NCBI GenBank assembly: GCA_905236875.1
Contig: CAJOQT010000076.1
Span: 1-39,612, forward strand
Direction: 5' to 3'
Origin: an uncultured Prevotella sp.
GTDB taxonomy: Bacteria > Bacteroidota > Bacteroidia > Bacteroidales > Bacteroidaceae
Length of the DNA: 39,612 bases
Shown here: positions 29,553 to 38,105 of the stretch, piece by piece
Layout: the number at the start of each line of letters is the position of its first letter
How positions within the stretch are numbered: the first letter of the stretch is position 1
Notes under the pieces: model-generated
What the model saw: only the letters and a program-made list of their open reading frames with translations
Database searches by the model: none
Told to the model about the DNA's origin: nothing
Position numbers and translations under genes: made by a program

Positions 29553-29729
29553 TTAATAGTCTTCACCCTCGTCCCAGGCATCGTTGTATTGAGGGGCACG
29601 ACCACCGCCGGCACCAGGGCCTATTGTGGGGTTAAGATCACCGTTACCACCTACTTTACTTGCTGACTGTAGCAGCGTCTGCCGCATCTTCACTTCCACC
29701 ATCTGGGGAACCAAATAATTCTTTTTCAT
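29553..29729 (-). CDS. 58-residue MKKxY peptide upstream of the C25 peptidase
   Basis: The sequence starts MKKNYLVPQMVEVKMRQTLL, then QSASKVGGNGDLN, GPGAGGG, RAPQYNDAWD and an acidic end EGEDY. It is the same length as the peptide at 24076-24252 with the same landmarks: MKKxYxxP, LLxxS, Gly-rich centre, APxYxDxxWD and acidic tail. The leaders are also related, since both contain TTCTTnGAAAGAAATT read on the plus strand. No signal peptide is evident. It lies between an adhesin-like gene and the protease, all on one strand with no other promoter in the gaps. Function unknown; protease substrate, inhibitor, propeptide-like chaperone or signalling peptide are all open. Confidence 0.75.
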   Translation of the reverse strand: MKKNYLVPQMVEVKMRQTLLQSASKVGGNGDLNPTIGPGAGGGRAPQYNDAWDEGEDY

Positions 29730-29884
29730 ATCTTGTTAGTTTTTTCTTTTTCTCTTTTTATTCTTTTTAGAAAGGAATGATCCTCTATTCTTCTTGGAAA
29801 GAAATTCTTGCGTCCCTTCGGTAGCAAGCGGCAAAGCCGAGCGATCAGAAATTACTCAGAAATTATCTTTTCGTTCCTCCCTTG

Positions 29885-29916
29885 TCCTCCCCCTCGGGGG
29901 AGGCCAGGAGGGGGGT
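29885..29916. repeat. REP-like GC-rich element between adhesin gene and peptide 2
   Basis: CCTCCCCCTCGGGGGAGG followed by CCAGGAGGGGGG: the clearest single copy of the window-wide palindrome family. Confidence 0.75.
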
Positions 29917-29921
29917 CTTTT

Positions 29922-30014
29922 ACTTAATCACGACCTTGAGCTTTCAGCTCGAGTTCGCTCACGCTCGGAAGAGCTTGAGCAAGCTCGGCTCTTCTCTCAC
30001 TTAATCACGACCTT
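29922..30014. repeat. 61-base GAGC-rich segment between 16-base direct repeats
   Basis: ACTTAATCACGACCTT occurs exactly at 29922-29937 and 29999-30014. It is the end of the sorting-domain reading frame (KVVIK). Between the copies lie 61 bases rich in GAGC/GCTC units (GAGTTCGCTCACGCTCGG, AGAGCTTGAGCAAGCTCGGC). This resembles an insertion with target-site duplication at the very end of the gene. The duplicated tail beyond the stop reads KLKVVIK in its own frame. Confidence 0.6.
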
Positions 30015-32903
30015 CTTTCCATTATGGATATACACACCAGGTGCTGTCGGCTTGTTGTCGCCGAGCTTCAGGCCCTGCAGCGTGTACCACGCGCCGTCCG
30101 TTGTCCGTTGTCTGTTGTCCGTTGTCAATACCACGCCAGTGGTCTCTCCGCCTCCGAAGTACAGGACGGCGTTCTGCACGTCACCTTCTATCTCGAAGTA
30201 GGCACGGAAGGCACCAAGGTACGGATAGATCGGATTGCCGGGATCGCTAAGGTCGGGCTGTGGATAGTACAGCGTGTTATTGCCGCCCATGAGCAGGACG
30301 TTCTTGTTCTCCGCTGTATATTGCGTGTAGCTGAAGCTGCCGATGAACTTTCCACCTGTGAAGGTTGCTGCATTATCGGCGAGAGAGGCATCGCTGATGG
30401 TGACACCAGTGAACACGGGGTTCACGAGGTTGTTGGTGCCGTCGCCCGTCCACTTAATCAAATAAGGTACGCCCGCGAGGATCTCTGTTGCATTCTTGAA
30501 GTAGAGATACAACGTGCCGTCGGAGGCGAGCTGCGTCTGGTAGGTGCCGCTGGCATCAGCGTTACCCTCTGCGTTGTAAGTACCTGTGAGGTCAAGCTCC
30601 TTCAGCTCCGTAGGACTCTCTAACTGTGCGACAACCTGATCTTCATCCAAGTCGAACGGCAGGCACAGCGTGTTCCAGTAGCCATCCTTCCACAGCGTGC
30701 GGCCGCTGAGGGTGACGTTGGCCAACTGGCCATTGTATGTATCGACCATAGCACTGTTGTCGGGTGAGTTGTCGGCGAGTACTAAATTAATGGCATCCTG
30801 ATTGGCTGACTGTCCGTGCATAGGCAGTAAGGGAAGGGTTGCCGTTCCTGAAGAGGCGATAGTCCAGCCCTGATCGTCTGAGTAGTACCACACCTTTCCG
30901 CTTGCGTTGTACTTGACGAAGGCACCCTCGCCGGGGGCGAGCATCACGTAGTCCTCGTACTTGTCGTAGCCGTTGCCTGCGGTGTTCATCTTGTAGAAGG
31001 TGGCGTTGATCATGTTGCCGTCACCGTCGCCGAACATCAGGTAGCTGTTGCAGGTGTACGGATTGCCCACCAGTGCCCAGCCGTTGAACGGAGCTGTGGA
31101 AGTAGCGTCGTAGGTAAAGTTCTTGGTGATAGATGTGTTGTTGCTCAACGAAGCGGTGCCGGTGAACAGCAATGTCTTGTCAGTCTGGCTGGCATAGAGG
31201 TATCCTTCGCCCGAACCCAGATAATCATCGTTATCGCCATCATCGAATTTGGTCATCTTGTAGTTCTGCCATTCCTCTTCTGTATTGCCTTTGAACTGGT
31301 AGAGGTCGTATGTGCCCGAAATCATGTTGTCCACACGACTCCAGTTATTATATGGAGATAGGAGCGTGCGTCCGGTGAATGGGCTGGCGACGAAGTAATA
31401 GCCGCCCGGATTCGTTCCGTAGCCTGCGATTTCCTTTTCCATTGTCACCACTAAAGTGGCGGCGCCCTGCTTCAGCTGGCCACCATCCTCAATGGTGATG
31501 GAACCGCTGTTGATGGTAACCCTCTTTGCCACAGCAACCACGTCGGCAGGAATGGTGACATCGGCAGTGATGATGACTTCGTCAGTGATGGCGGGAACTC
31601 CAGCAGGAGTCCAGTTGTCAGCCACATTCCAGTCACCGGCAGTGGTAAATGTCTTTAAGCCTTCACGCATGGTGGTGAAGGATGAGGTGTTCCATGAACT
31701 CTCTTCATCGCCGTTAATTCCTTTCACTTGCCATTCGTATGAGGTGTTGGCGGTAAGACCCGTGAGCTGGAAGGAAGTTTCAGTTGTCGTAATCTCCGCG
31801 CTCCATTCGCCTGCGGGAACGGCACTATAATCCTCAGTAGTGACAAACACGCCGAAGTTTTCTCCAGGATATTCTGGGTCTTGACCTCGGGCATACAGGA
31901 TCAAGGTGCCACCCAGTTCTACATTCGGGATAATCAACCAGTTGTCAGGAGTCAGGGCGCCAAAATTTTTTAACCAACTTGCAGACGTTGCGCAATAAGA
32001 TCCATTGCATGTCGGATTTCCATTATCGTCATTTCCAGAATCACGCAAATTCCAAACATAACCGTCACCGTCTAAATCCAAAATTTCCCAATCTGAAGAG
32101 AAGCTATTGCTTTCAAAGTCTTCCGAAACGACGGTTGTTCCCTCTGCGTTGGTCACGACAATATCATCAATATTCAAATAGAACATGTCCGACACATTGT
32201 AGTGGCGGATTGCGATGGCTCCCGTTCCTGTATAGCCACTCAGGTCGAAAGTGTATTGGGTCAACACACCCGTGGCAACGACATCGTTGCCTACCTGATG
32301 CCATGCGTTCATGTTACTCTCCTGGGCTGCCGTCCTGTATTGCAGCTTATAGCTGTCGGAACTGCCCGTCCAGCTGAGCGTAGCACTCGTGGTGCCCACA
32401 TTCGTTGCAGCGAGGTTTTTGGGTCTCTTTACGCCGTGGCAAACTACTGTGTAGTTCACAGGGTTGCTCATGGCTCCACTGCCTGAGAATATCTCGTTGC
32501 CCATTGCATCATAGACAACGTAAGAGCACTCGCTCTCATAATTGCCGCTAATCCATTTGAACTGGATCTCTCTGCCGTTGGGAACATTAGCATAATAAAC
32601 CTGTGCTTCGCCTGCACCTGCATCATTCGTATTTGAATATGTACCGATAACGGTGCCGGTCAGGACATCCACAATTTGGATGGCATTGCCATTCCAGCCG
32701 TCACCATAGCTGTCGGTAAGAACAAGTTCAACCTCGCACATATCATCGGAAAGTGGTGTAGTGAAGCTGACAGCGTTAGTCTCTTGTGCCTTTGCCCCTC
32801 CTAAAAAGGTACATAATAGCATTGTCATGAGCAGGAGTCTGCCCGTTGCACTTCTGCGAGCCTTGGCTCCAAGTGCCAGATGGTTGGTCAAAAATCGATT
32901 CAT
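29997..32903 (-). CDS. Secreted adhesin-like FN3 protein with sorting domain
   Basis: A 968-residue exported protein. The long N-region signal ends near FLGGAKAQ, followed by an all-beta domain with DSYGDGWNG (~64-72). Then come an FN3 repeat, a cleaved-adhesin/jelly-roll segment (DFESNSFSSDWEILD), another FN3 (SYEWQVKG) and a beta-rich stretch with NWTPAGVPAITDEVIITADV. The ~230-residue module shared with the C25 peptidase follows (GRTLWKDGYWNTLCLPFDL, FTGGKFIGSFSY, LGAFRAYFEI). The end, WYTLQGLKL...GVYIHNGKKVVIK, is a type IX-like sorting signal. No catalytic motif is visible, so binding or structural work at the cell surface is most likely. It is the first gene after the promoter at 32940 and may lead the peptide-peptidase operon. 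Confidence 0.85.
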   Translation of the reverse strand: MNRFLTNHLALGAKARRSATGRLLLMTMLLCTFLGGAKAQETNAVSFTTPLSDDMCEVELVLTDSYGDGWNGNAIQIVDVLTGTVIGTYSNTNDAGAGEAQVYYANVPNGREIQFKWISGNYESECSYVVYDAMGNEIFSGSGAMSNPVNYTVVCHGVKRPKNLAATNVGTTSATLSWTGSSDSYKLQYRTAAQESNMNAWHQVGNDVVATGVLTQYTFDLSGYTGTGAIAIRHYNVSDMFYLNIDDIVVTNAEGTTVVSEDFESNSFSSDWEILDLDGDGYVWNLRDSGNDDNGNPTCNGSYCATSASWLKNFGALTPDNWLIIPNVELGGTLILYARGQDPEYPGENFGVFVTTEDYSAVPAGEWSAEITTTETSFQLTGLTANTSYEWQVKGINGDEESSWNTSSFTTMREGLKTFTTAGDWNVADNWTPAGVPAITDEVIITADVTIPADVVAVAKRVTINSGSITIEDGGQLKQGAATLVVTMEKEIAGYGTNPGGYYFVASPFTGRTLLSPYNNWSRVDNMISGTYDLYQFKGNTEEEWQNYKMTKFDDGDNDDYLGSGEGYLYASQTDKTLLFTGTASLSNNTSITKNFTYDATSTAPFNGWALVGNPYTCNSYLMFGDGDGNMINATFYKMNTAGNGYDKYEDYVMLAPGEGAFVKYNASGKVWYYSDDQGWTIASSGTATLPLLPMHGQSANQDAINLVLADNSPDNSAMVDTYNGQLANVTLSGRTLWKDGYWNTLCLPFDLDEDQVVAQLESPTELKELDLTGTYNAEGNADASGTYQTQLASDGTLYLYFKNATEILAGVPYLIKWTGDGTNNLVNPVFTGVTISDASLADNAATFTGGKFIGSFSYTQYTAENKNVLLMGGNNTLYYPQPDLSDPGNPIYPYLGAFRAYFEIEGDVQNAVLYFGGGETTGVVLTTDNRQRTTDGAWYTLQGLKLGDNKPTAPGVYIHNGKKVVIK
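30098..30125. repeat. CCGTTGT heptamer array in the FN3-protein sorting-domain linker
   Basis: Four heptamers CCGTTGT, CCGTTGT, CTGTTGT, CCGTTGT, translated on the minus strand as TTDNRQRTTDG. Position and sequence match the array in the C25 gene (24620-24647). Confidence 0.88.
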
Positions 32904-32939
32904 ATTCTGATTTTTTAATGTTTATTCGCAATTTGGTTG

Positions 32940-32971
32940 CAAATATACACTATTTCTTCGAAATAGACGAA
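32940..32971 (-). promoter_or_regulatory. Promoter of the adhesin-peptide-peptidase cluster
   Basis: On the minus strand TATATTTG (32940-32947) is a full -7 match, with TTCG (32968-32971) as a weak -33 box 20 bases away. No other TAnnTTTG box is seen in the gaps as far as the C11 gene, so this may drive all five genes. Confidence 0.55.
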
Positions 32972-33068
32972 GAAGTAAGGAAAAAAATGCGGTTTCCACA
33001 ACAATCTGATACATTTCATAAAATAAATGTCATGGAAAATCTCGCTGACTCATGAAACGGAAAAAGGG

Positions 33069-34115
33069 TTACATGTGATGGGTGAGTGATAATCCCCACT
33101 GATAAACTTTTTCTATATGGGGTGCATCAATGCGGTGCTCCTGCAGAAGACGATGAATGATGGCAAGGCCGTAAGGGAAATCCTCTGTGAAGTAACGGCT
33201 TTGGAAGTCTGGAACGAAGAGCTCATCGCCCCCCACTGTCTCCCGGGAGGGGAACCTCTTCATGGGTGCGGGGATGCCCTTGAATGCTTCGATGCTCCGT
33301 AGCTTACGGGCTAACGATGCGGCATCGGTGCTCTCATAGTAGTCGAGCACTGTGGCTATGCTACCTTTGCGGACAGGTAATTGTGTGAGTAAGGCCTGGA
33401 GTTCGTTATCCATATCAATGTAGAGCTGTGCCGCCTCCTCTGTCCATTCTTCATAAAATAAAGGTACGCGTGCGTAAGTAATGCCTTCATGCCAATCACT
33501 CCACAGGTCGTAAAGCCGCGAGGGGTGTAGCAGCGGATTGCTATTCGACAGGCTTGCTTCGTAGTAGCTGCTTAAGAGTTGGATGGGTGTTTGCAACAGG
33601 TCAGCCAAGAGGTCACGTAACCGTTCAGGATGTTCCGCATGCTCTACGGCTAAGTTGAGGCTGTCCTTATAGCCCTTCAAACGAGCGCGATGGCCATACT
33701 CAATGACACGGGAAATAAAGGGTACGCGCTGGAAACCGAATAGGGGTATTGTGGAGGGCAGTATCTTCATGGCCTCAAAGAAGAAACCTGTGCTGCTGAC
33801 TACACTGCCAACATAGGGTAAGTTGAGTGTACACTCTAAACTTTTTAGGATGCTTCTCAGGCAGTCGGCTATGGCGTAGCCTGGAAGACAAAGCAGGATG
33901 ATGTCTGAGTGGGGGATGACGTCTTCAGGACGGTTGGAAATGCAACTGATGTGGCCGGTCATGACCTTCCCATCAGGTGTGTCGATCATCAGCTCCCTGT
34001 TCCACCGCTCTGGGCGCTGCGTCATGATGCAGACTTCATGCTTGCCTTGTGCTGCCACAAAGCCCGCCACTACATGTCCGAGGTTGCCACCTCCACAGAT
34101 ACAGATCTTCGCCAT
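33069..34115 (-). CDS. NAD/NADP octopine/nopaline dehydrogenase family protein
   Basis: A 348-residue oxidoreductase. The N-terminal Rossmann motif is ICICGGGNLGHVVAGFV, with SDIILLCLPGYA lining the cofactor site. The C-terminal octopine-dehydrogenase helical domain contains SNSNPLLHPSRLYDLW, with the His expected to be catalytic. Family members reductively join an amino acid to a 2-oxo acid. Here the actual substrate is unknown. The start codon lies inside the end of the preceding nucleotidyltransferase-aminotransferase gene (46-base overlap) and at the end of an AGTGAAG-type repeat, so the two genes are translationally linked and probably act in one pathway. Confidence 0.88.
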   Translation of the reverse strand: MAKICICGGGNLGHVVAGFVAAQGKHEVCIMTQRPERWNRELMIDTPDGKVMTGHISCISNRPEDVIPHSDIILLCLPGYAIADCLRSILKSLECTLNLPYVGSVVSSTGFFFEAMKILPSTIPLFGFQRVPFISRVIEYGHRARLKGYKDSLNLAVEHAEHPERLRDLLADLLQTPIQLLSSYYEASLSNSNPLLHPSRLYDLWSDWHEGITYARVPLFYEEWTEEAAQLYIDMDNELQALLTQLPVRKGSIATVLDYYESTDAASLARKLRSIEAFKGIPAPMKRFPSRETVGGDELFVPDFQSRYFTEDFPYGLAIIHRLLQEHRIDAPHIEKVYQWGLSLTHHM

Positions 34116-35962
34116 TCTTCACTCTTCACTTTTAAAAGTCCTTCTACCAGCCTTGTGTTGTCCTCGTGGTTGCGCACAGCGATGCGCATGTACTGCTTGT
34201 TGGGGTCAAGACCTGTCTTGCCGCTGCAGTCACGTGTCAGGATGTTATGCTTTTTGAGCATCTGTACCACAATCTCCTTGGCGGTATAGGGGGGAAGCAC
34301 CTCGCAAAGGAAGTAGTTGGCCTGAGAAGGCATGACACGCAGATAACTGACTTGATGAAGCTGTTGCTCAAAGTCTGCCCGTTCCTTGACGAACTTCTCA
34401 CAGGCTTTCCGGTAGTCCTTCTCGTATTTGTTGTAAATCTGCATGAAGAACTCACCAAAGGAGTTGATGTTCCAGATAGACACTTCTTTCTTAATACGTG
34501 CTATCAGTTCCTTGTCGGCAGAGGCCAGGATGCCCAGTCGCAGGCCTGGCACACCGAAGCTCTTGGAGATACTCTTCATGACGGCCATGTGTGGATGGGC
34601 TTCCAATGTTTCATCGTTGAGCAATGAATTGGTGGCATAGTCCTCGCTGAAATCGACGAAGGATTCATCGACTACCAGGCGAATACCTTTTTCCTCACAC
34701 CAGTCGGCTAACCGTAGTACGTCCTTCTTGGGAATAAAGTTGCCTGACGGATTGTCCGGGTTTATCAGCATCAGCTGGAAGATACCCTTGTCGCCAAAGA
34801 AAGCCATCAGGTCGTCGGCCGTATAACGGTAATCCTCGTTCTGCGGCACGAAGGTGACCTGCTGCTCTTTGTCGAAACGATGAGGATATTCTTCAAAAGT
34901 CGGTCGTATGAAGCCAATCTTGAGATTTGAGATTTGAGGTTTGAGGTTTGAGGAAGTTTCCATCAATACCTTGATCAGCTCGGCTGCACCATTGCCAGGC
35001 ACGATATAAGGCTCACTGACGCCGAAGCACTTGCTGGCAATGAGTGTGTTGACCTTCATGCCAGAGGGGTATTCCGTCAGCAGCGTATCGAAGTTGGCCC
35101 TTAGCTCATCCTTCATGCGCCGTGTGGGGAAGTAGGGATTGACCAGATAGCAGAAGTCGAGCATCTGTGGGAACCGCCAGAATCCACCAAACCTTCCGTA
35201 GTACTTCCTCAACACGTCTTGCTCATCGGCAAAGATAGCCTCGGCGATGTCCAGATCCTGCTTGTCATCTATCTCGTACCACTTCTCGTTGCCAATAGGC
35301 AGGGCCTTCATGTCGTGGCTGTTCAACAGCGAGGTAATACGCAGCACATTCTCATAATACTCGTTGTTACCCACTGCCTTGGTATAGGCGTTCAGGAACG
35401 GGATATACTTGGTACGTGAAAATTCCTTGCTGAACTTATAAATGTTGACGGTCTTGTAGTAGGAGCTGACATCCTGATAGCTGAAGGCATCTTTCGAGAT
35501 GAAGTTCACGATGTTATTGTCTTCGTCTATACGAACCATCGTGCCGTCCATCCACGTCTCATACTTGGCGACCAGTGCAAGATTGGGGGAGGGATTCTCC
35601 ACAATCATCGGAATGATCTTGTCGCTGAAAATAAGGTCGCTCTCTATGAGCAGCGTATCGTCTTCCTCCAACTTGTCTTTGACGATAGCAAGCGAGTAAA
35701 TGTTATTCGTCTTGTCGTAAACAGGATTCTCTGCGAATTCTATCTTTATCTGATCATCATAACGATTACCAATATAGTTTCGCAGCTCTTCACCCTTGTA
35801 TCCAACAACGATAATAACACGTTGCAGGTCTTGTTTAGCAAGCTGGCCCAGCAGCCGGTCTATGAGTCGCACACCATTTACAGGAACCATACATTTTGTA
35901 TTATCCTTTGTATAGTCGCCAAGTCTGCGACCCATGCCTGCTGCCAGAATAATTGCTTGCAT
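34070..35962 (-). CDS. Nucleotidyltransferase and PLP aminotransferase fusion
   Basis: A 630-residue two-domain enzyme. Residues 1-245 are a LicC-like sugar/choline-phosphate nucleotidyltransferase, with AIILAAGMGRRLGDYTKDNTK and metal Asp in IESDLIF and YEIDDKQDLDIAE. Residues 265-615 are a class I/II PLP aminotransferase related to HisC/CobD, with PDNPSGN, VVDESFVDFSE and the Schiff-base Lys467 in SISKSFGVPGLRLG. The pairing resembles the cytidylyltransferase-transaminase fusion PntC of phosphonate pathways, although PntC uses a different aminotransferase class. It may make and CMP-activate an amino-containing headgroup. A TCAAACC-type array adds SNLKPQISNLK between conserved segments. The last ~20 residues (KVKSEEWRR...) are repeat-derived and overlap the next gene. 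Confidence 0.88.
   Translation of the reverse strand: MQAIILAAGMGRRLGDYTKDNTKCMVPVNGVRLIDRLLGQLAKQDLQRVIIVVGYKGEELRNYIGNRYDDQIKIEFAENPVYDKTNNIYSLAIVKDKLEEDDTLLIESDLIFSDKIIPMIVENPSPNLALVAKYETWMDGTMVRIDEDNNIVNFISKDAFSYQDVSSYYKTVNIYKFSKEFSRTKYIPFLNAYTKAVGNNEYYENVLRITSLLNSHDMKALPIGNEKWYEIDDKQDLDIAEAIFADEQDVLRKYYGRFGGFWRFPQMLDFCYLVNPYFPTRRMKDELRANFDTLLTEYPSGMKVNTLIASKCFGVSEPYIVPGNGAAELIKVLMETSSNLKPQISNLKIGFIRPTFEEYPHRFDKEQQVTFVPQNEDYRYTADDLMAFFGDKGIFQLMLINPDNPSGNFIPKKDVLRLADWCEEKGIRLVVDESFVDFSEDYATNSLLNDETLEAHPHMAVMKSISKSFGVPGLRLGILASADKELIARIKKEVSIWNINSFGEFFMQIYNKYEKDYRKACEKFVKERADFEQQLHQVSYLRVMPSQANYFLCEVLPPYTAKEIVVQMLKKHNILTRDCSGKTGLDPNKQYMRIAVRNHEDNTRLVEGLLKVKSEEWRRSVSVEVATSDM
34113..34133 (-). 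repeat. AGTGAAG array ending at the octopine-dehydrogenase start codon
   Basis: On the minus strand AAGTGAAG, AGTGAAG, AATGGC. The ATG in GAAGAATG starts the dehydrogenase, while the other frame is the C-terminal extension of the aminotransferase (KVKSEEW). Confidence 0.65.
34924..34951. repeat. GATTTGA/GGTTTGA heptamer array in the aminotransferase gene
   Basis: Two GATTTGA and two GGTTTGA units, coding on the minus strand for SNLKPQISNLK. GGTTTGA is a rotation of the reverse complement of the ACCTCAA unit at 19822-19865. Confidence 0.85.
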
Positions 35963-35998
35963 TCTTTTACCTTTTTATTCTTTTACCATTTTACCTTT
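35960..35998 (-). repeat. GGTAAAA/GAATAAAA array from the metG stop to the next start codon
   Basis: On the minus strand TAAAGGTAAAATGGTAAAAG, AATAAAAAGGTAAAAGAATG. The first TAA is the metG stop and the final ATG starts the nucleotidyltransferase fusion, so the whole intergenic space is repeat. Confidence 0.8.
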
Positions 35999-38063
35999 AC
36001 CCTACCTGACTGCCAGGCTTTACGTCCTTCGTCGTGGTCACCACGCTGAGGGTCTCGTCGAAATCGACAGCAGAGAGGATCATACCCTGACTCTCAATGC
36101 CCATCATCTTACGAGGTGCGAAGTTTGCCACGAAGAGGATACGCTTGCCGACCAGTTCCTCCGGGTTCTCGTAGAAGGCGGCAATGCCCGAACAGATGGT
36201 GCGGTCGGTGCCGGAACCATCGTCGAGGGTGAACTGCAGGAGCTTCTTCGATTTAGGAACGCGGGTGCAAGCCTTCACCAGTCCTACGCGGATGTCAAGT
36301 TTCTCGAATGTCTCGAAGTCAACGGTATCCTTCACAGGCGCAGCTTTTTGCAGAGCGGCCTCATTGGCTTTCTTGGTAGCCTCCAGCTTATCGAGCTGCT
36401 TCTGGATGGTCTCATCCTCAATCTTCTCAAAGAGCAGGGTTGGCTCGCCCAACTGGTGACCGGCCTTCAGGAGGTCAGTATTTCCCAACTGCTCCCACTC
36501 GAAACTCTCAAGGTTGAGCATATTGCGTAGCTTCTTGCTGCTGAATGGCAGGAATGGCTCGAAGGCGATAGCGAGGTTGGCTGTGAGTTGCAGGCAGATG
36601 TTCAGAATCGTCTCACAACGCTTTGGATCAGTCTTCCACACCTTCCACGGCTCACACTCCGTGATGTAGCGGTTGCCGATACGGGCGAGGTTCATGGCCT
36701 CGAACTGTGCATCGCGGAACTTGAACTGCTCCAGCAGCGTTTCCACCTTCTCCTTCACGTCCTTGAAATCCTCAAGGGCCTGACGGTCAACGTCCTGTAG
36801 CTCGCCACAGGCTGGCACAACACCGTTCCAGTACTTCTTGGTAAGCTGGAGGGCACGATTGACAAAATTGCCATAGACGGCCACCAGCTCGTTGTTATTG
36901 CGATCCTGAAAGTCCTTCCATGTGAAATTGTTGTCTTTGGTTTCAGGGGCGTTAGCAGTCAGCACATATCTTAATACATCCTGCTTGCCGGGCATGTCCT
37001 CCAGGTATTCATGCAACCAGACGGCCCAGTTGCGAGAGGTCGAGATCTTGTCGTTCTCAAGATTCAGGAACTCATTGGCTGGAACGTTGTCGGGCATGAT
37101 ATACTTGCCATGGGCTTTCATCATCACAGGGAAGATGATACAGTGGAACACGATGTTGTCCTTGCCGATGAAATGTACCAGACGGGTGTCCTCATCCTGC
37201 CACCATTTCTCCCATGAGCCCCACTTTTCCGGCTCCTTCTCGCAAAGCTCTTTGGTATTGCTGACATAACCAATGGGTGCATCGAACCATACATAGAGTA
37301 CCTTACCGTCGGCTCCTTCTACAGGAACGGGGATGCCCCAGTCGAGGTCACGGGTCATGGCACGGGGCTGCAGGTCCATGTCGAGCCATGACTTGCACTG
37401 GCCATAGACATTCGGACGCCACTCCTTGTGCTCTTCGAGGATCCACTGCTTCAGCCACTCCTGATACTCGTTCAGAGGCAGGTACCAGTTCTTGGTCTCC
37501 TTCAGCACGGGTGTAGAGCCGCTGATGGTCGATTTGGGATTAATCAGTTCCGTAGGACTCAGGTCACGACCGCATTTCTCACACTGGTCGCCATAGGCAT
37601 TCTCATTGTGGCAGTGGGGGCACTCACCCGTCACATAGCGGTCTGCCAAAAACTGCTTGGCTTCCTCGTCATAGAGCTGGGTGGTGGTTTCCTCCGTCAG
37701 CTTGCCCTCGTCATAGAGCTTGCGGAACCACTCGGCGGCAAACTTATGGTGAGTCTCCGAGGTGGTACGACTATAGATATCGAACGAGATGCCAAACTCC
37801 TCGAAGCTCTTCTTGATCATCTCATGGTAACGATCGACCACATCCTGTGGCGTGATACCCTCTTTTCGGGCACGGATGGTGATGGGCACACCATGCTCAT
37901 CGCTGCCACCGATAAACATCACCTCACGCTTCTTCAGGCGAAGATAGCGTACATAGATATCGGCAGGCACATACACGCCGGCCAGATGACCGATATGTAC
38001 GCCGCCATTAGCGTACGGAAGTGCCGATGTTACAGTAATTCTCTTGTAGTTCTTCTGTTCCAT
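35997..38063 (-). CDS. metG: Methionyl-tRNA synthetase
   Basis: A 688-residue cytosolic enzyme that charges tRNA-Met. The class I signature appears as [14 protein letters not shown], the zinc knuckle as [18 protein letters not shown] (residues ~150-167), and the KMSKS loop as the variant KISTS in [13 protein letters not shown]. An anticodon-binding helical domain follows, and a C-terminal tRNA-binding (EMAP-like) domain begins at about residue 580 ([20 protein letters not shown]). All domains are complete and the length is usual for the two-domain Bacteroidetes form. A hairpin separates it from pnp upstream, so it likely has its own promoter in 38064-38105, although no clear -7 box is seen there. 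Confidence 0.97.
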   Translation of the reverse strand: MEQKNYKRITVTSALPYANGGVHIGHLAGVYVPADIYVRYLRLKKREVMFIGGSDEHGVPITIRARKEGITPQDVVDRYHEMIKKSFEEFGISFDIYSRTTSETHHKFAAEWFRKLYDEGKLTEETTTQLYDEEAKQFLADRYVTGECPHCHNENAYGDQCEKCGRDLSPTELINPKSTISGSTPVLKETKNWYLPLNEYQEWLKQWILEEHKEWRPNVYGQCKSWLDMDLQPRAMTRDLDWGIPVPVEGADGKVLYVWFDAPIGYVSNTKELCEKEPEKWGSWEKWWQDEDTRLVHFIGKDNIVFHCIIFPVMMKAHGKYIMPDNVPANEFLNLENDKISTSRNWAVWLHEYLEDMPGKQDVLRYVLTANAPETKDNNFTWKDFQDRNNNELVAVYGNFVNRALQLTKKYWNGVVPACGELQDVDRQALEDFKDVKEKVETLLEQFKFRDAQFEAMNLARIGNRYITECEPWKVWKTDPKRCETILNICLQLTANLAIAFEPFLPFSSKKLRNMLNLESFEWEQLGNTDLLKAGHQLGEPTLLFEKIEDETIQKQLDKLEATKKANEAALQKAAPVKDTVDFETFEKLDIRVGLVKACTRVPKSKKLLQFTLDDGSGTDRTICSGIAAFYENPEELVGKRILFVANFAPRKMMGIESQGMILSAVDFDETLSVVTTTKDVKPGSQVG

Positions 38064-38105
38064 TGTTATATCAGTGTGTGAGTTTTTTTGTTATTCAAAC
38101 TGAAC

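Noticed and set aside
34070..34115. Frameshift explaining the 46-base overlap of two genes
   Set aside because: Both reading frames are complete for their families. The overlap is explained by a repeat-derived C-terminal extension of the upstream gene.
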